Shown here: piece by piece, positions 14,894-25,446 of the stretch
Position numbering within the stretch: the first letter of the stretch is position 1
How the letters are laid out: each line of letters begins with the position of its first letter
Assembly: GCF_003259895.1 (NCBI RefSeq)
Contig: NZ_QLME01000024.1
Span: forward strand, 1 to 50,017
DNA length: 50,017 bases
Source: Halanaerobium saccharolyticum
GTDB lineage: Bacteria > Bacillota > Halanaerobiia > Halanaerobiales > Halanaerobiaceae
Direction: 5' to 3'
Position numbers and translations under genes: made by a program
The notes under the pieces: model-generated
Database searches by the model: none
What the model was told of the DNA's origin: nothing
Seen by the model: only the letters and a program-made list of their open reading frames with translations

Positions 14894-17800
14894 ATGATTG
14901 AAATAACTGGAAATGATATAAAAAAATTAAATGATACAGATCTCAGAACTTTAATTGGATTATTATGTGAAGAAGAATTAGAAAGAAGTAATATTTCACG
15001 TAAAGGTGTTACCTGGGGTGGACATCAGAATGCCAGAGATGGTGGTGTAGATGTTAGAGTTAAAGTAAGTTCTGAAATTAATCAAGATAGTTTTATACCA
15101 GCCGGAAACACTATCTTTCAAGTTAAAGCTACTGATATGCCTGCTAAAGAAATAATAAAGGAAATGTGTCCTAAAGGTAGATTACGAAAAACTATCAAAA
15201 AATTATCAGATGACAATGGTGCTTATGTAATTGTCAGCAGCAAAGGCTCAGTAGCAGAACCTGCTCTTGAAAATAGACGTGAAGCTATTAATAGTGTTTT
15301 ATTAGATTTCAAGAAAGGTCATAATATTAAATATGATTTTTATGATAGAAACCGAATTGCAAGTTGGGTTAGAAGTTATCCCGCTTTGATTTTTTGGCTT
15401 AGAGATAAAATTTCAGCCCCAGTGAATGGATGGCAGGGGTACGAAGGCTGGATAAATTTGTCTGGTAATAAATATATTGTTGATGAGAAAGTTCGTTTGT
15501 TTAATAATACTAAATCAAGTTCAGACAGACTTCCAATAGTTGATGGGATTAATCTTATAAGAGAAAAGATGCAGCAAAATGGTCTTGCAATTAGATTAGT
15601 TGGGCTTTCCGGAGTAGGGAAAACGAGTTTAGTTCAGGCTCTATTTAATGAAAAAATAGGGAAAAATCTTCTAGAAAAAACTAAAGTAATTTATACTGAT
15701 TATAGTGACAAACCAGAACCACCACCTAAAATATTTGCTCAGCAATTAATTGCCTTAAATGAAAAAGTTTATTTAATTATAGATAATTGCCCCCCTGATA
15801 TTCATAGAAAATTAACAGAAATTTGCTCAAACAGTTTAATAAGTCTTTTAACTGTTGAATATGATGTTAAAGAAGATCTTCCTGAAGAAACTGAAGTCTT
15901 TTATTTAGAACCTGCTTCAGATGAATTAATAGAGAAAGTAATTCTGAATCAATATAAAGAGTTTAGAAGACTAGATGCCAGAAGAATTGCTGAATTTTCT
16001 GGTGGAAATAGCCGGATTGCTAAAGCATTAGCTAATGCTTTAAATAAAGATGAAAATATTAGTGAGTTAAAAGATGAAGTTTTATTTAATAGATTGTTTA
16101 GGCAGCGAAACGAAAAAAATAATAACTTACTTGAAGCAGCCGAAATATTGGCTTTAGTTTATTCATTTAGTATAAAAAATATGGAACGAAAAGATAGTGA
16201 ACTAAAGATTTTATCATCTTTATCAGAATTTAGTTCTGTAAAATTATGTAGATATGCTAATCAGCTCCAAAAAAGAGGTTTAATTCAGGAACGTGGTCAA
16301 TGGCGAGCTGTCTTACCACGTGCCATTGCAAATAGATTAGCAAAAAGAGCATTAGAATATCTACCTAAAAATATTATTTATAATAAGCTCAGTAAATCAA
16401 ATCGATTATTAAGATCATTTTCCCGGAGACTATCTTATTTAAATAATACCAGAGGAGCAAAGCAGATAGCTAATTTTTGGCTGGCAAAAGGTGGTATATT
16501 GGCTGATTTAACAAGTTTAGATAAAATTGAGGTAGAGATTTTAAAAAATATTAGTCTTATAATTCCAGAGAACATTTTATTAAAATTTGAAGAGTTGTAT
16601 TTTTCAGAACAAAAAAATAAATTTTTCAACAGCGAAAATGATTATGCTTATGAATATGCTCAAATTTTAATCTATATTTCTTATAAAGCAGAATATTTTA
16701 ATAGAGCAGTTAAAATTTTAATATTATTTACTTTAAATGAAAAGCCAAATAAAAATTATAAATCAGTACGAAAATTATTATTTTGTCTTTTTCATATTCA
16801 ATTATCAGGTACACATGCTTCACCTGAGCAAAGATTATCAGTAATTAAAGATTTAATAGAGTCTAAGTCAGATAATAAAGTTAGTTTGGGTCTTGATTTA
16901 TTTAAGGAAGCTCTTAAAACCAATAATTTTATGTACTTATTTAATTTTAGTCCTTTTATAGGAAATAGAGATTATGGCTATTATCCTAAAACAAAAAAAG
17001 AAGTTGAACAGTGGTATAAAAGTCTCTTGAAGTATGCGGTTAAAATCATAAATTCCAATGACAGTCTATCTAGAAAAATTGAAGAAATTTTAGGAGATAG
17101 CTTTAGAAATCTTTGGGGAAATATCTGTTTATATGATGAATTAGAGTCTTTAACACAGGAAATTAGAAAAAATAATTTTTGGCGAAGTGGGCTAAATGGT
17201 ATAAATCGGACTCTGAAATATGATCAAGAAAGAATGGATGATACTGCTATAGAAAGATTAAAAAAATTAAAAAGTTTGCTTGAACCTGATACTCTAGAAG
17301 AAGAAGTAGAACTTTTTCTGTTTTCTAGACATGGTATCGATTTATATGGAGCAGACAATGGTTTAGAAATCGCAGATAGAAGAAAGTTAGTAAATAAAAA
17401 AGCTAAAAGCCTCGGAGTGCGAACCGCCGGTAATATTGAGCTTTTAAAATCCTTGCTTTCTAAATTATTATTTGAAAGATCTATTAATGCAAATAGTTTT
17501 GGTCAGGGATTAGCTTTAGGTGCAGATGATCCCGAATTTTTATGGGCAGTTTTTAAATCTGAAATAAAAAAAGGGGAAGTTTTGAAGTGTAAGCTTCAAT
17601 TGTTAAAAGGGTTTTTAAATGAACTTGCAGATATTAATTATAAATTAACTAATGAAATACTAAATAATTCTTTAGAGGATGAGGTTTTAGCAGAGATATT
17701 TCCAAATTTACAGATGAGTTATATTTTTGATAAAAAAGGAGTAACTAGATTAAAAAAATCACTGAGTTTAAGTATGGCACCAATTGAAGAGTATCAGAGT

Positions 17801-18673
17801 TTAACTTACAATATTGGCATTTTTAATGATAAAGATCTAGCAGAAATTATTCAAATGATCTTAAATAAAGCTGAAAATGTGCAAATTCCTATTGAGATAT
17901 TTCATAGTAGATTATCTGTGCCTAATAAAAATGCTGAAATTAGTGATAATTTAATTAATACTGCTCATCAAATTCTCTTAAATTATTCTTTTGAAAATAG
18001 AAATGATCATGGATTAGACTTTCAAATTTCAGATATAATCAAGAGAGCTTTAAATAATGAATCTAGTAAAACGGTGGCTAAAATAATATGTGAAAAATTA
18101 AAGGTTAATTCTATTAATTTTAAAATTGGATTATCTGATTATAATAATGTTATTACTGCTTTAGCACAAGTACAACCCCAAACTTTTTTAAATCAGTTTA
18201 TTGGAGATAGTGAAGATGAAAATCGAATAAATTATGGCTGGAGAAACTTATTATCTTTTCAAGCTAATCCTTTAGATCAAATTGATAACCAGTTAATAAT
18301 TAGTTGGTGTGAAGAAAATAAAAAAGATAGATATCTAAATATCATTGGATTCATTGATTTATTTGAAAAAGATAAGGAAGATGATTCGCTGCGATTATCT
18401 GATTTAGCAAATTTAATTATCAATAATGTTCAAGATAAAATTGAAATTTTAGAAAAAATAAGCAAAAATATTATGCCAGCCACTTGGACTTGGAGTGGTT
18501 CAGAATATGTAGTTATAGAAAAGAGAATTAAGGCAATTGGTGAATTAAAATGTCATCAAAATCAGGAGATAGCAATCTGGGCTAAAAGAAAAGAAATAGA
18601 ACTTACTCAGATTATAGAAAAAGAAAAGCAAAAGGAACGTGAACAAGATTTGTTGTATCCCGCTTTTGAATAA
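14894..18673 (+). CDS. Mrr-like nuclease fused to STAND-like NTPase (Avs-like defence protein)
   Basis: This 1259-residue protein begins with a restriction-endonuclease-like (Mrr-type PD-(D/E)XK) domain. RDGGVDVRV gives Asp53 and FQVKA gives Gln76-x-Lys78, in a fold with YVIVSSKG following. A P-loop NTPase comes next: Walker A GLSGVGKTS (Lys243) and Walker B VYLIIDN (Asp297). Residues about 400-1259 are helical and rich in Leu, Lys and Asn, with no clear repeat, which suits a sensor domain. The architecture (nuclease, NTPase, long C-terminal sensor) is that of Avs/AVAST antiphage proteins, in which phage-protein recognition triggers DNA cleavage. Assignment to a specific Avs type is not possible by eye. 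The start is ATG behind GAGGT. It is very AT-rich and stands at the left edge of the island. Confidence 0.78.
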   Translation: MIEITGNDIKKLNDTDLRTLIGLLCEEELERSNISRKGVTWGGHQNARDGGVDVRVKVSSEINQDSFIPAGNTIFQVKATDMPAKEIIKEMCPKGRLRKTIKKLSDDNGAYVIVSSKGSVAEPALENRREAINSVLLDFKKGHNIKYDFYDRNRIASWVRSYPALIFWLRDKISAPVNGWQGYEGWINLSGNKYIVDEKVRLFNNTKSSSDRLPIVDGINLIREKMQQNGLAIRLVGLSGVGKTSLVQALFNEKIGKNLLEKTKVIYTDYSDKPEPPPKIFAQQLIALNEKVYLIIDNCPPDIHRKLTEICSNSLISLLTVEYDVKEDLPEETEVFYLEPASDELIEKVILNQYKEFRRLDARRIAEFSGGNSRIAKALANALNKDENISELKDEVLFNRLFRQRNEKNNNLLEAAEILALVYSFSIKNMERKDSELKILSSLSEFSSVKLCRYANQLQKRGLIQERGQWRAVLPRAIANRLAKRALEYLPKNIIYNKLSKSNRLLRSFSRRLSYLNNTRGAKQIANFWLAKGGILADLTSLDKIEVEILKNISLIIPENILLKFEELYFSEQKNKFFNSENDYAYEYAQILIYISYKAEYFNRAVKILILFTLNEKPNKNYKSVRKLLFCLFHIQLSGTHASPEQRLSVIKDLIESKSDNKVSLGLDLFKEALKTNNFMYLFNFSPFIGNRDYGYYPKTKKEVEQWYKSLLKYAVKIINSNDSLSRKIEEILGDSFRNLWGNICLYDELESLTQEIRKNNFWRSGLNGINRTLKYDQERMDDTAIERLKKLKSLLEPDTLEEEVELFLFSRHGIDLYGADNGLEIADRRKLVNKKAKSLGVRTAGNIELLKSLLSKLLFERSINANSFGQGLALGADDPEFLWAVFKSEIKKGEVLKCKLQLLKGFLNELADINYKLTNEILNNSLEDEVLAEIFPNLQMSYIFDKKGVTRLKKSLSLSMAPIEEYQSLTYNIGIFNDKDLAEIIQMILNKAENVQIPIEIFHSRLSVPNKNAEISDNLINTAHQILLNYSFENRNDHGLDFQISDIIKRALNNESSKTVAKIICEKLKVNSINFKIGLSDYNNVITALAQVQPQTFLNQFIGDSEDENRINYGWRNLLSFQANPLDQIDNQLIISWCEENKKDRYLNIIGFIDLFEKDKEDDSLRLSDLANLIINNVQDKIEILEKISKNIMPATWTWSGSEYVVIEKRIKAIGELKCHQNQEIAIWAKRKEIELTQIIEKEKQKEREQDLLYPAFE

Positions 18674-18737
18674 AAAATATTTTGGTATTTTATTTTAAAT
18701 AAAATAATTTTAGAGAAATCAAAGGAGTATTAGACTC

Positions 18738-21700
18738 ATGATGACTAAAAATTTTAAATATATAAACTTGGGTCCGCGAGATAATATTGAAAATATTGAA
18801 TGTTTTAAAGCTATTAAATATGGGATTAATAATAAAGAAATATCTAACATAGCATTAACAGGTCCCTATGGTTCTGGTAAAAGTAGTATTTTGAAAACTT
18901 TTATAAGTGAAAATAAAAAAATAAACTTTTTGAACATATCATTAGCATCTTTTAATGAATCTGACCAAAATGATAGTAATCTAAGTAATCTGCTACAAGA
19001 AAGCATATTGAAGCAAATATTCTATCAAGTTCAATCTAAAAAAATACCATTTTCAAGATTTGAAATGATTGATAATAAAAGTTCTAAAAGTTTTATTATC
19101 GATGTATTTTTATTTTCATTATGGATTATTTCTTTTATTATTTTATTTAAACCAGAATTGGTCATTTCTGAAATAAACACTTTTTTTACCTCAGCTTTTT
19201 TAAACAAAAATATAACAAAATATTTTTTTAATATATCATTTTTTGGTTTGTCGTTTTTTTTCTTATATAAACTTTATTTCTTAATATACTCAAAAATTAA
19301 ATTTATTAGAATAAAATTTTTGGATGCAGAGTTAGAATTGAATAACATGGATGATACCTCTGTTCTTAGTAGAAATTCTAATGAATTATTATACTTATTT
19401 GAGGCAACTGATTATGAAGTAGTAATAATTGAAGATTTAGATCGATTTAATAATATTGATGTGTTTACTAAATTGAGAGAACTCAATGAAATGATTAATA
19501 ATTCTGCTAATATAGAGAGGAATATAAATTTTATTTATGCTTTAAGGGATGATTTATTTAATAGATTTGATGATCGCTTAAAATTCTTTGATTTAATTAT
19601 TCCAGTTGTTCCAATTGTTAATTCAACTAATTCTGCAAATCAAATAAATTCAATAATTGAAAAATATGATATTGAATTAGCTAATTCTTTTATTAATAAA
19701 ATTTCCTCATATATAGGTGATATGAGATTAATAAAGAATATTATGAATGAATTTAACATTTATTCAAAAAATTTAGACTCAGATTTAAATAAAGAAAAGT
19801 TATTCAGTGTGATAACTTATAAAAATAAATTTCCCAAAGATTTTTCTTCTTCTCTTAAAGGAGAAGGTCTAATTTATAACGCTTTCGATAGAAAAGAAAG
19901 ACTTAGTCGAGAAGAAATTAAATCTATTAATAAAAGAATTGAATTAAAAAACAGTAAACTTAACAAGGTCAAAGATGAATCGCTAGCTAATATTAAAGAG
20001 TTAAGAATTCTTTGTGGGAATCTCATATTATCTAAAAATAATGGCAATAGAATTAATTTTAACAATACCAACAAACAGAACTCTGAATATGTACTAAATC
20101 AGTTTCAAGAAAATGCAGTATTCAAACAATTTTTAGAATCAGATCATATTTATTCTTATTCTCGTACGGGAAGAAATATTAGCTCAAAAACCAAAATTAA
20201 TACTAAAGATGTACTAGATAAAATAAATTATTATGAACGCAAGGAAATAATTGAATTAAAATTAAAAGAAAAGCAGGAAGCTCTAAAAAAAGAAATATCA
20301 GTATTAAAAGCAGATAAAAAATATATTGCGGACTGTTCCTTTGTTGAATTTTATAATCAATTTTCTTCTTCAGAGTTTTTTGATGAAGATAAAATTAATA
20401 AATATAATGATTTATTAAAGTTTCTTTTAATAAATGGCTATATAAAAGAAAATACTTATGAAAATTATATTTCTTATCTTGATTCAAGTAATATGACAAT
20501 TAAGGATAATAAATTTATTATGAAAGTTCTGTCAGGTCAAAGTTTGGATTTTAATTATAAATTAACCAAAGTAGATAAAATAGTTGAAAAATTAAATAGT
20601 GATCTTTTCCCCAAAAAAGAAATTTTAAATTATGATTTGCTCAATTACTTGATTAAAAATAAGAGTATAAATGATAGTTATAATAATTATTTTGATTTGA
20701 TACTAAAGCAGCTGGGGGATGGAAGTGAAGTTTCTATAAATTTTATTGAAGGATTTATTAGTTATTCTAAAGAAAATATACTTAGGATTTTTATAAATAA
20801 ATTGGCGCAGACCTGGGGAAATTACTGGTATTATATTATAAAAGAATCTAACTATACTTCTGAAGAAATAAATGATCACTTGGTTTGGACTGTTAAATAT
20901 GTAGAAATGAATGACATAATAAATTTAAATAAAGACAATGTATTAAAAAAATATTTTGAAAAACAAAGTGATATTATTAATATTACAGTTGAAAATTCTA
21001 TTATGGATAAAACAAAAGAAATTATGAATAAATTGAAGATTAAATTTGATTATATTGATTTGAACTTAACTAAAGAAAATGATAATAATAAAATCGAGTT
21101 ATTCAAATATATATACAAAAATAATTTTTATAAAATTAATATTCCTATGATAACTAAAATTATTAAAAATATAACTCATGAAGAAAGTATTACAGCGGAA
21201 ATCAAAACAAAAAACTATACTACTATAATAGAGTATAAATTAAAAGCTCTAAATAAATATTTAGAAAGTAACATAAATAAATATATTGAAAATGTCTTTT
21301 TGAAATTAGAAAATAATAAAGATGAGAGTCCAATAATATTAATTACATTATTAAATAATGAAGACCTTAAATTAGAAAACAAAAAGAAAATTTTAGATTT
21401 GTCAAGTAACAAAATAATTAATTTAGATGAAGTTGAGTATAGAGAAATATTTGATTGTTTACTTAAAAGTAATATGGTTGAATCAAATTGGTTGAATATT
21501 TTAGTTTATTATAAGAATATAGGGAAAGAATTAAATAATATTATTGTTAATTTTATTAACAATAATTATCAAACCTTAACTAAACTAGATCTAAAGTATA
21601 AAAAATTAAATGATCTGTTAGGGGCGGGTGAAGTGAAATTATTTATTAGAAAGTTATTTGAAAAAAATAACATTTCAATAAATGCTGTTCAAAAAATCAC

Positions 21701-22301
21701 AAAAAATATTAATTGGTCTTATGAAGAACTTACATTTGAGAAGATAGATGGAGAAAAATTGAAATTGTTGATAGAAGAAAATGTATTGATTTTGTCACCA
21801 GCTAATTATAGTCAAATTAAATCAGTTATCAATTTAAATGATTTACATATTTTGCTTTTAGAATATAATGAAAAAGAATTTCTAAATAATATTCTAGATT
21901 ATAGTTTTGAACAGGAAGATATAATTAAAATATTAAATTCAAGTGATCTGAATTTAGAAACAAAAAAGAAATTTATAAATACAATTGACTTTAATATTTT
22001 ACTTAATATTAAAAATTTAAATTCAGATAATTTAGAGCAGATATTGAATTTGTTAAATGATTTGGTGCTTAAAATAAAAATATTAACTGAAAACGTCCTA
22101 GATCTTAGTTTTGATGAGATAACAAAAATGTTAAGAACTATTGGGGAAGATTATTCTGCATTGACTTTTTTAAGAAAAAGACCAGCATTAAACAATAGTA
22201 ATTATAATGCAGGATTATTAAGTATCTTAGAAGAAAGAGGGTATATTTCATCATATTATAAAAGAAAGGAAAGGTTTGATGTTATTAATAGATACAAATA
22301 A
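18738..22301 (+). CDS. YobI/KAP-type membrane P-loop NTPase
   Basis: This 1187-residue protein starts with a region matching the YobI family: YINLGPRDNIENIE, then Walker A TGPYGSGKSS (Lys48). Two membrane helices lie inside the NTPase domain (about residues 119-139 and 162-184). Walker B is VVIIEDLDRF (residues 228-237), the EDLDR signature of KAP-like NTPases. The remaining 800 residues are Asn/Lys/Ile-rich helical repeats without a recognised domain. KAP NTPases are membrane-tethered and occur in defence contexts. Here the gene follows the Mrr-STAND gene by 64 bp with no terminator visible, so the two may be co-transcribed. Its GC content is among the lowest in the window, a sign of transfer. 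Start: ATG 18738, or ATG 18741 directly after it. Confidence 0.78.
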   Translation: MMTKNFKYINLGPRDNIENIECFKAIKYGINNKEISNIALTGPYGSGKSSILKTFISENKKINFLNISLASFNESDQNDSNLSNLLQESILKQIFYQVQSKKIPFSRFEMIDNKSSKSFIIDVFLFSLWIISFIILFKPELVISEINTFFTSAFLNKNITKYFFNISFFGLSFFFLYKLYFLIYSKIKFIRIKFLDAELELNNMDDTSVLSRNSNELLYLFEATDYEVVIIEDLDRFNNIDVFTKLRELNEMINNSANIERNINFIYALRDDLFNRFDDRLKFFDLIIPVVPIVNSTNSANQINSIIEKYDIELANSFINKISSYIGDMRLIKNIMNEFNIYSKNLDSDLNKEKLFSVITYKNKFPKDFSSSLKGEGLIYNAFDRKERLSREEIKSINKRIELKNSKLNKVKDESLANIKELRILCGNLILSKNNGNRINFNNTNKQNSEYVLNQFQENAVFKQFLESDHIYSYSRTGRNISSKTKINTKDVLDKINYYERKEIIELKLKEKQEALKKEISVLKADKKYIADCSFVEFYNQFSSSEFFDEDKINKYNDLLKFLLINGYIKENTYENYISYLDSSNMTIKDNKFIMKVLSGQSLDFNYKLTKVDKIVEKLNSDLFPKKEILNYDLLNYLIKNKSINDSYNNYFDLILKQLGDGSEVSINFIEGFISYSKENILRIFINKLAQTWGNYWYYIIKESNYTSEEINDHLVWTVKYVEMNDIINLNKDNVLKKYFEKQSDIINITVENSIMDKTKEIMNKLKIKFDYIDLNLTKENDNNKIELFKYIYKNNFYKINIPMITKIIKNITHEESITAEIKTKNYTTIIEYKLKALNKYLESNINKYIENVFLKLENNKDESPIILITLLNNEDLKLENKKKILDLSSNKIINLDEVEYREIFDCLLKSNMVESNWLNILVYYKNIGKELNNIIVNFINNNYQTLTKLDLKYKKLNDLLGAGEVKLFIRKLFEKNNISINAVQKITKNINWSYEELTFEKIDGEKLKLLIEENVLILSPANYSQIKSVINLNDLHILLLEYNEKEFLNNILDYSFEQEDIIKILNSSDLNLETKKKFINTIDFNILLNIKNLNSDNLEQILNLLNDLVLKIKILTENVLDLSFDEITKMLRTIGEDYSALTFLRKRPALNNSNYNAGLLSILEERGYISSYYKRKERFDVINRYK

Positions 22302-22397
22302 ATTTTAGACTAGGTGTATAATTTTATAGGGGAATCTAATAATAATTTAGACAATGATTTGAACTCATAATTTAATTATCAGATTGGAGTTAAGAAA

Positions 22398-22730
22398 ATG
22401 AACAACAAACTATTAAAAAAAATCTTTAAATTTCGAGATGACCGTAACTGGTCTCAATTTCACAACCCAAAAGATTTAGCTATCTCTATTTCATTAGAAG
22501 CAGCTGAATTATTAGAGCTATTCCAGTGGAACAATTCTAAGGAGACAGTAGAAAATAATTATCAAGAACTACAGGATGAATTAGCAGATATATTGATTTA
22601 TTGTACTTTAATGGCTGATAAATTAGATATTGATCTAGATGAAGCTGTAAAAAAGAAATTAGAAAAGAATGAAAAGAAATATCCTGTAGAAAAATCATAT
22701 AACTCAAAAGAGAAATATGATCAATTATAA
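22398..22730 (+). CDS. MazG-like nucleotide pyrophosphohydrolase
   Basis: This 110-residue all-alpha protein is of the MazG/dCTPase type, cleaving a nucleoside triphosphate to monophosphate and pyrophosphate. The metal site is visible as ISLEAAELLELF (E-x-x-E) followed by DELADILIYC (E-x-x-D), and the N-terminus has the FRDDRNWSQFHNPKDLA pattern. It lies 26 bp upstream of the EVE-McrB gene. Small MazG-like enzymes often accompany McrBC and EVE genes in defence islands, perhaps to adjust pools of modified nucleotides; that role is inference. The start is ATG behind TTGGAG. Confidence 0.88.
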   Translation: MNNKLLKKIFKFRDDRNWSQFHNPKDLAISISLEAAELLELFQWNNSKETVENNYQELQDELADILIYCTLMADKLDIDLDEAVKKKLEKNEKKYPVEKSYNSKEKYDQL

Positions 22731-22756
22731 TAAGCTTATAATTAAGGAGCATAAAA

Positions 22757-25360
22757 ATGGCTGATAATGATAAAAGAATATATCTAATAATTGGAGAAAA
22801 AACAAATTTCAATAGAACTATCAAAAGCTCAGTTGATATCAATGAATTATATGAGAAAAATATGATTTCAGAAGCTATATATAATGATTTAATCTCGATT
22901 TATCCTGATGCTAAAATGAAATGCTGGGGATTTCCAGATAACAAGAATAAAGATAATGTCTGGGCCAGGATGAACGAAGAAGATCTTTGTCTAATGTACA
23001 ATGATGACCAGATTGTAATGTCAGGTATCTTTAAATATCGTTTTCATAATCAAGAAGTAGCAAAGTATATTTGGGAGAGTGATGGAACCCCTTTTGAATA
23101 TATCTTTTGTTTAGATGATGTTCACATTTTAGAAATTCCTTCAGAAAAAATATTAATAGATGAATTTGGATATAAAAAATCTTTTATCATGGGTGCCAAT
23201 CCTTTGGCAAATAGCAGACTAGAAAAAGTATTAGATAAATATGGTTCAATAGATAATTTTAGAAGAGAAATAGAAAAAGACAATAGAAATAATATATTAT
23301 ATTCTTCTAACTCCTGGAGAATACTTGCAGAAGATGTTTTTCTTAAAATTATTGATAAATCAGTACTACATAATAATGGAACTGGAATCCCAAGGGATAT
23401 AATTAAATATTTTGAAATAGAAGATATTGCAGAAGGCGGCAATAGAGAAATTATATTTAATTATAATGATGAAGAGTATTATGCTAGATTTGAACATATA
23501 AGCTTAGACCGCTATCGAATCATGTGGAGACAGGACTTTGCTAATATTTTAAAAGACAAACTATCTTTCTGGCATCAAAAATTTGAAGAAGATAGTAGTT
23601 ATGGAAGTGATCAGGAAAGACCAAAACTTAAATTTCTAAAAAAAAGTAGTAATGAATATGAAATCGAATTAATTAAAGGTGAAGAGACTGATATTACATA
23701 TGATAAATTTGATCCAAATGTCTGGTGGGTCAATCAAGGTCAAACTATGGAAGCGGAAAAGAATGAAGGAATACTTTGGGCCCCAATAAAAAGCAAAGGT
23801 GGTACTACTCAGTATCATTGGGAGACAATGACCGAAGTTAAGTCAGGAGATATTATTCTTCATTATGCCAATGGTTCCTTAAGGTATGTAAGTCAAGTGA
23901 AAGAAAAAGCGGTTAAATCAGAAAAACCGGCAAGTATGGAAGCAGATGACTGGAATCGAGAAGGTAGATTAATCAAAACAGATTATTATAAACTTGAACC
24001 GGAAGTTAATTTAGACCAATTCAATCAAGAAATAGTAGAATTAGAGATTGAAAAAGGACCAATTAATAAATTAGGTGGAGTTAATCAAGGCTATTTATTT
24101 TATTTTAACAAAAAAGCATTAGCAATTATTCAAAATAAAGCTAAAGAAACTAATTGGCCTGAATTTGCTCTTTTAGAGGAGGAAAAAATGCTTCCAGAAA
24201 CAGATTCGTTAACTGCTAAACAAAAATTATCTCAAATCAAAAATTACATCAAAGCTCAGGGCTATACTTATCCTGATAACTTAATAAAAAACTTTTATCT
24301 TTCTTTAAAAACAAAACCCTTTGTCCTGCTGGCAGGTATCTCAGGCACAGGGAAGACCAAGTTAGTAGAACTTTTTGCTAGAGCAATTGGTTGCACATCA
24401 GATAATGATCGTTTTAAGCTGATTTCAGTTAAGCCGGACTGGAATGACAGTGCAGATCTCTTAGGTTACAGCAATATTAGAGGAGACTTTCAGCCTGGCC
24501 CGACTTTAGAAACAATTAAAAAAGCTGCTGCAGATCCAGCTAACCCCTATTTAGTCTGTCTTGATGAAATGAATCTGGCCCGGGTTGAATATTATTTTAG
24601 TGACTTTTTATCAAAAATGGAGACCCGGCACTATGATGGTGATCAGATTAAAACAGATAGATTGCTAAATGAGAATGACTTTGATCCAAATGATAAAAAC
24701 AATTCTAAATCTAAATATTCTAATCTGCAGATACCGGACAACCTGTATCTTATTGGAACGGTTAATATGGATGAAACAACTCATCCGTTTAGCAAAAAGG
24801 TATTAGATAGAGCAAATACAATTGAATTTAATCAGATTGACTTAACAGCCTTTTTGAATGAAGATTATTCAGTGCAGGTTCGGAAATTAAAGGTGAATAA
24901 TCAATTTCTTAAAACTGAATATCTGAATTTAAAAGATCTGCTGCCTGATAAAAAAGATGAAGTTAGAAGAATAACTGAAGAACTGGAAAGACTAAATCAG
25001 ATACTTAAAAAGGGAAATCTGCAGGTCGGATACAGAATCAGAGATGAGATCAACTTCTATGTTGTTGAAGCGCTGGATAAAGAACTGCTGGCTGAGAATA
25101 CTGCTTTCGATAAAGAAATATTGCAGAAGGTATTACCCAGAATTCAGGGTAGTTCAGCTGTTATTAAGGAAATTTTGCTGGAACTATTTGATTTCTTTAG
25201 TGGAGCTAATTTCAGCAAAGAAAATGGGCAGCTGTCTGCAAAAATCTGGAACTATTATCAGGCAGAGAAAGAGGATTTTAAATATCCGGAATCTGCAGAA
25301 AAAATAACCTATATGCTGAGGAAATTTGAAGAAGATGGTTTTACTTCTTACTGGTTATAG
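22757..25360 (+). CDS. mcrB: McrB-type GTPase with N-terminal EVE-like domains
   Basis: This 867-residue motor and recognition subunit belongs to a type IV (modification-dependent) restriction system. The first 140 residues look like a PUA/EVE-type module (MKCWGFPDN...EEDLCLMYNDDQIVMSG). Residues about 320-466 form a clear EVE domain (VWWVNQGQTMEAE...GDIILHYANGSLRYV), a fold that reads modified bases. The McrB AAA+ domain follows: Walker A GISGTGKTK (Lys533), Walker B CLDEMNLA (Asp603-Glu604) and the McrB signature VNMDETTHPF (669-678). It should translocate DNA using GTP and activate the DUF2357 nuclease encoded next. Base composition changes near 24,320: the specificity half is more AT-rich than the motor half, which suggests a swapped recognition module. 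Start: ATG behind AAGGAG. Confidence 0.9.
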   Translation: MADNDKRIYLIIGEKTNFNRTIKSSVDINELYEKNMISEAIYNDLISIYPDAKMKCWGFPDNKNKDNVWARMNEEDLCLMYNDDQIVMSGIFKYRFHNQEVAKYIWESDGTPFEYIFCLDDVHILEIPSEKILIDEFGYKKSFIMGANPLANSRLEKVLDKYGSIDNFRREIEKDNRNNILYSSNSWRILAEDVFLKIIDKSVLHNNGTGIPRDIIKYFEIEDIAEGGNREIIFNYNDEEYYARFEHISLDRYRIMWRQDFANILKDKLSFWHQKFEEDSSYGSDQERPKLKFLKKSSNEYEIELIKGEETDITYDKFDPNVWWVNQGQTMEAEKNEGILWAPIKSKGGTTQYHWETMTEVKSGDIILHYANGSLRYVSQVKEKAVKSEKPASMEADDWNREGRLIKTDYYKLEPEVNLDQFNQEIVELEIEKGPINKLGGVNQGYLFYFNKKALAIIQNKAKETNWPEFALLEEEKMLPETDSLTAKQKLSQIKNYIKAQGYTYPDNLIKNFYLSLKTKPFVLLAGISGTGKTKLVELFARAIGCTSDNDRFKLISVKPDWNDSADLLGYSNIRGDFQPGPTLETIKKAAADPANPYLVCLDEMNLARVEYYFSDFLSKMETRHYDGDQIKTDRLLNENDFDPNDKNNSKSKYSNLQIPDNLYLIGTVNMDETTHPFSKKVLDRANTIEFNQIDLTAFLNEDYSVQVRKLKVNNQFLKTEYLNLKDLLPDKKDEVRRITEELERLNQILKKGNLQVGYRIRDEINFYVVEALDKELLAENTAFDKEILQKVLPRIQGSSAVIKEILLELFDFFSGANFSKENGQLSAKIWNYYQAEKEDFKYPESAEKITYMLRKFEEDGFTSYWL

Positions 25361-25446
25361 TTTGGACTGCAATACAGACAAGGAATTTAGATGAATTAAG
25401 GATATAAAAATATTGAATGAGGCAACAACTATATTAAGGTGATAAA

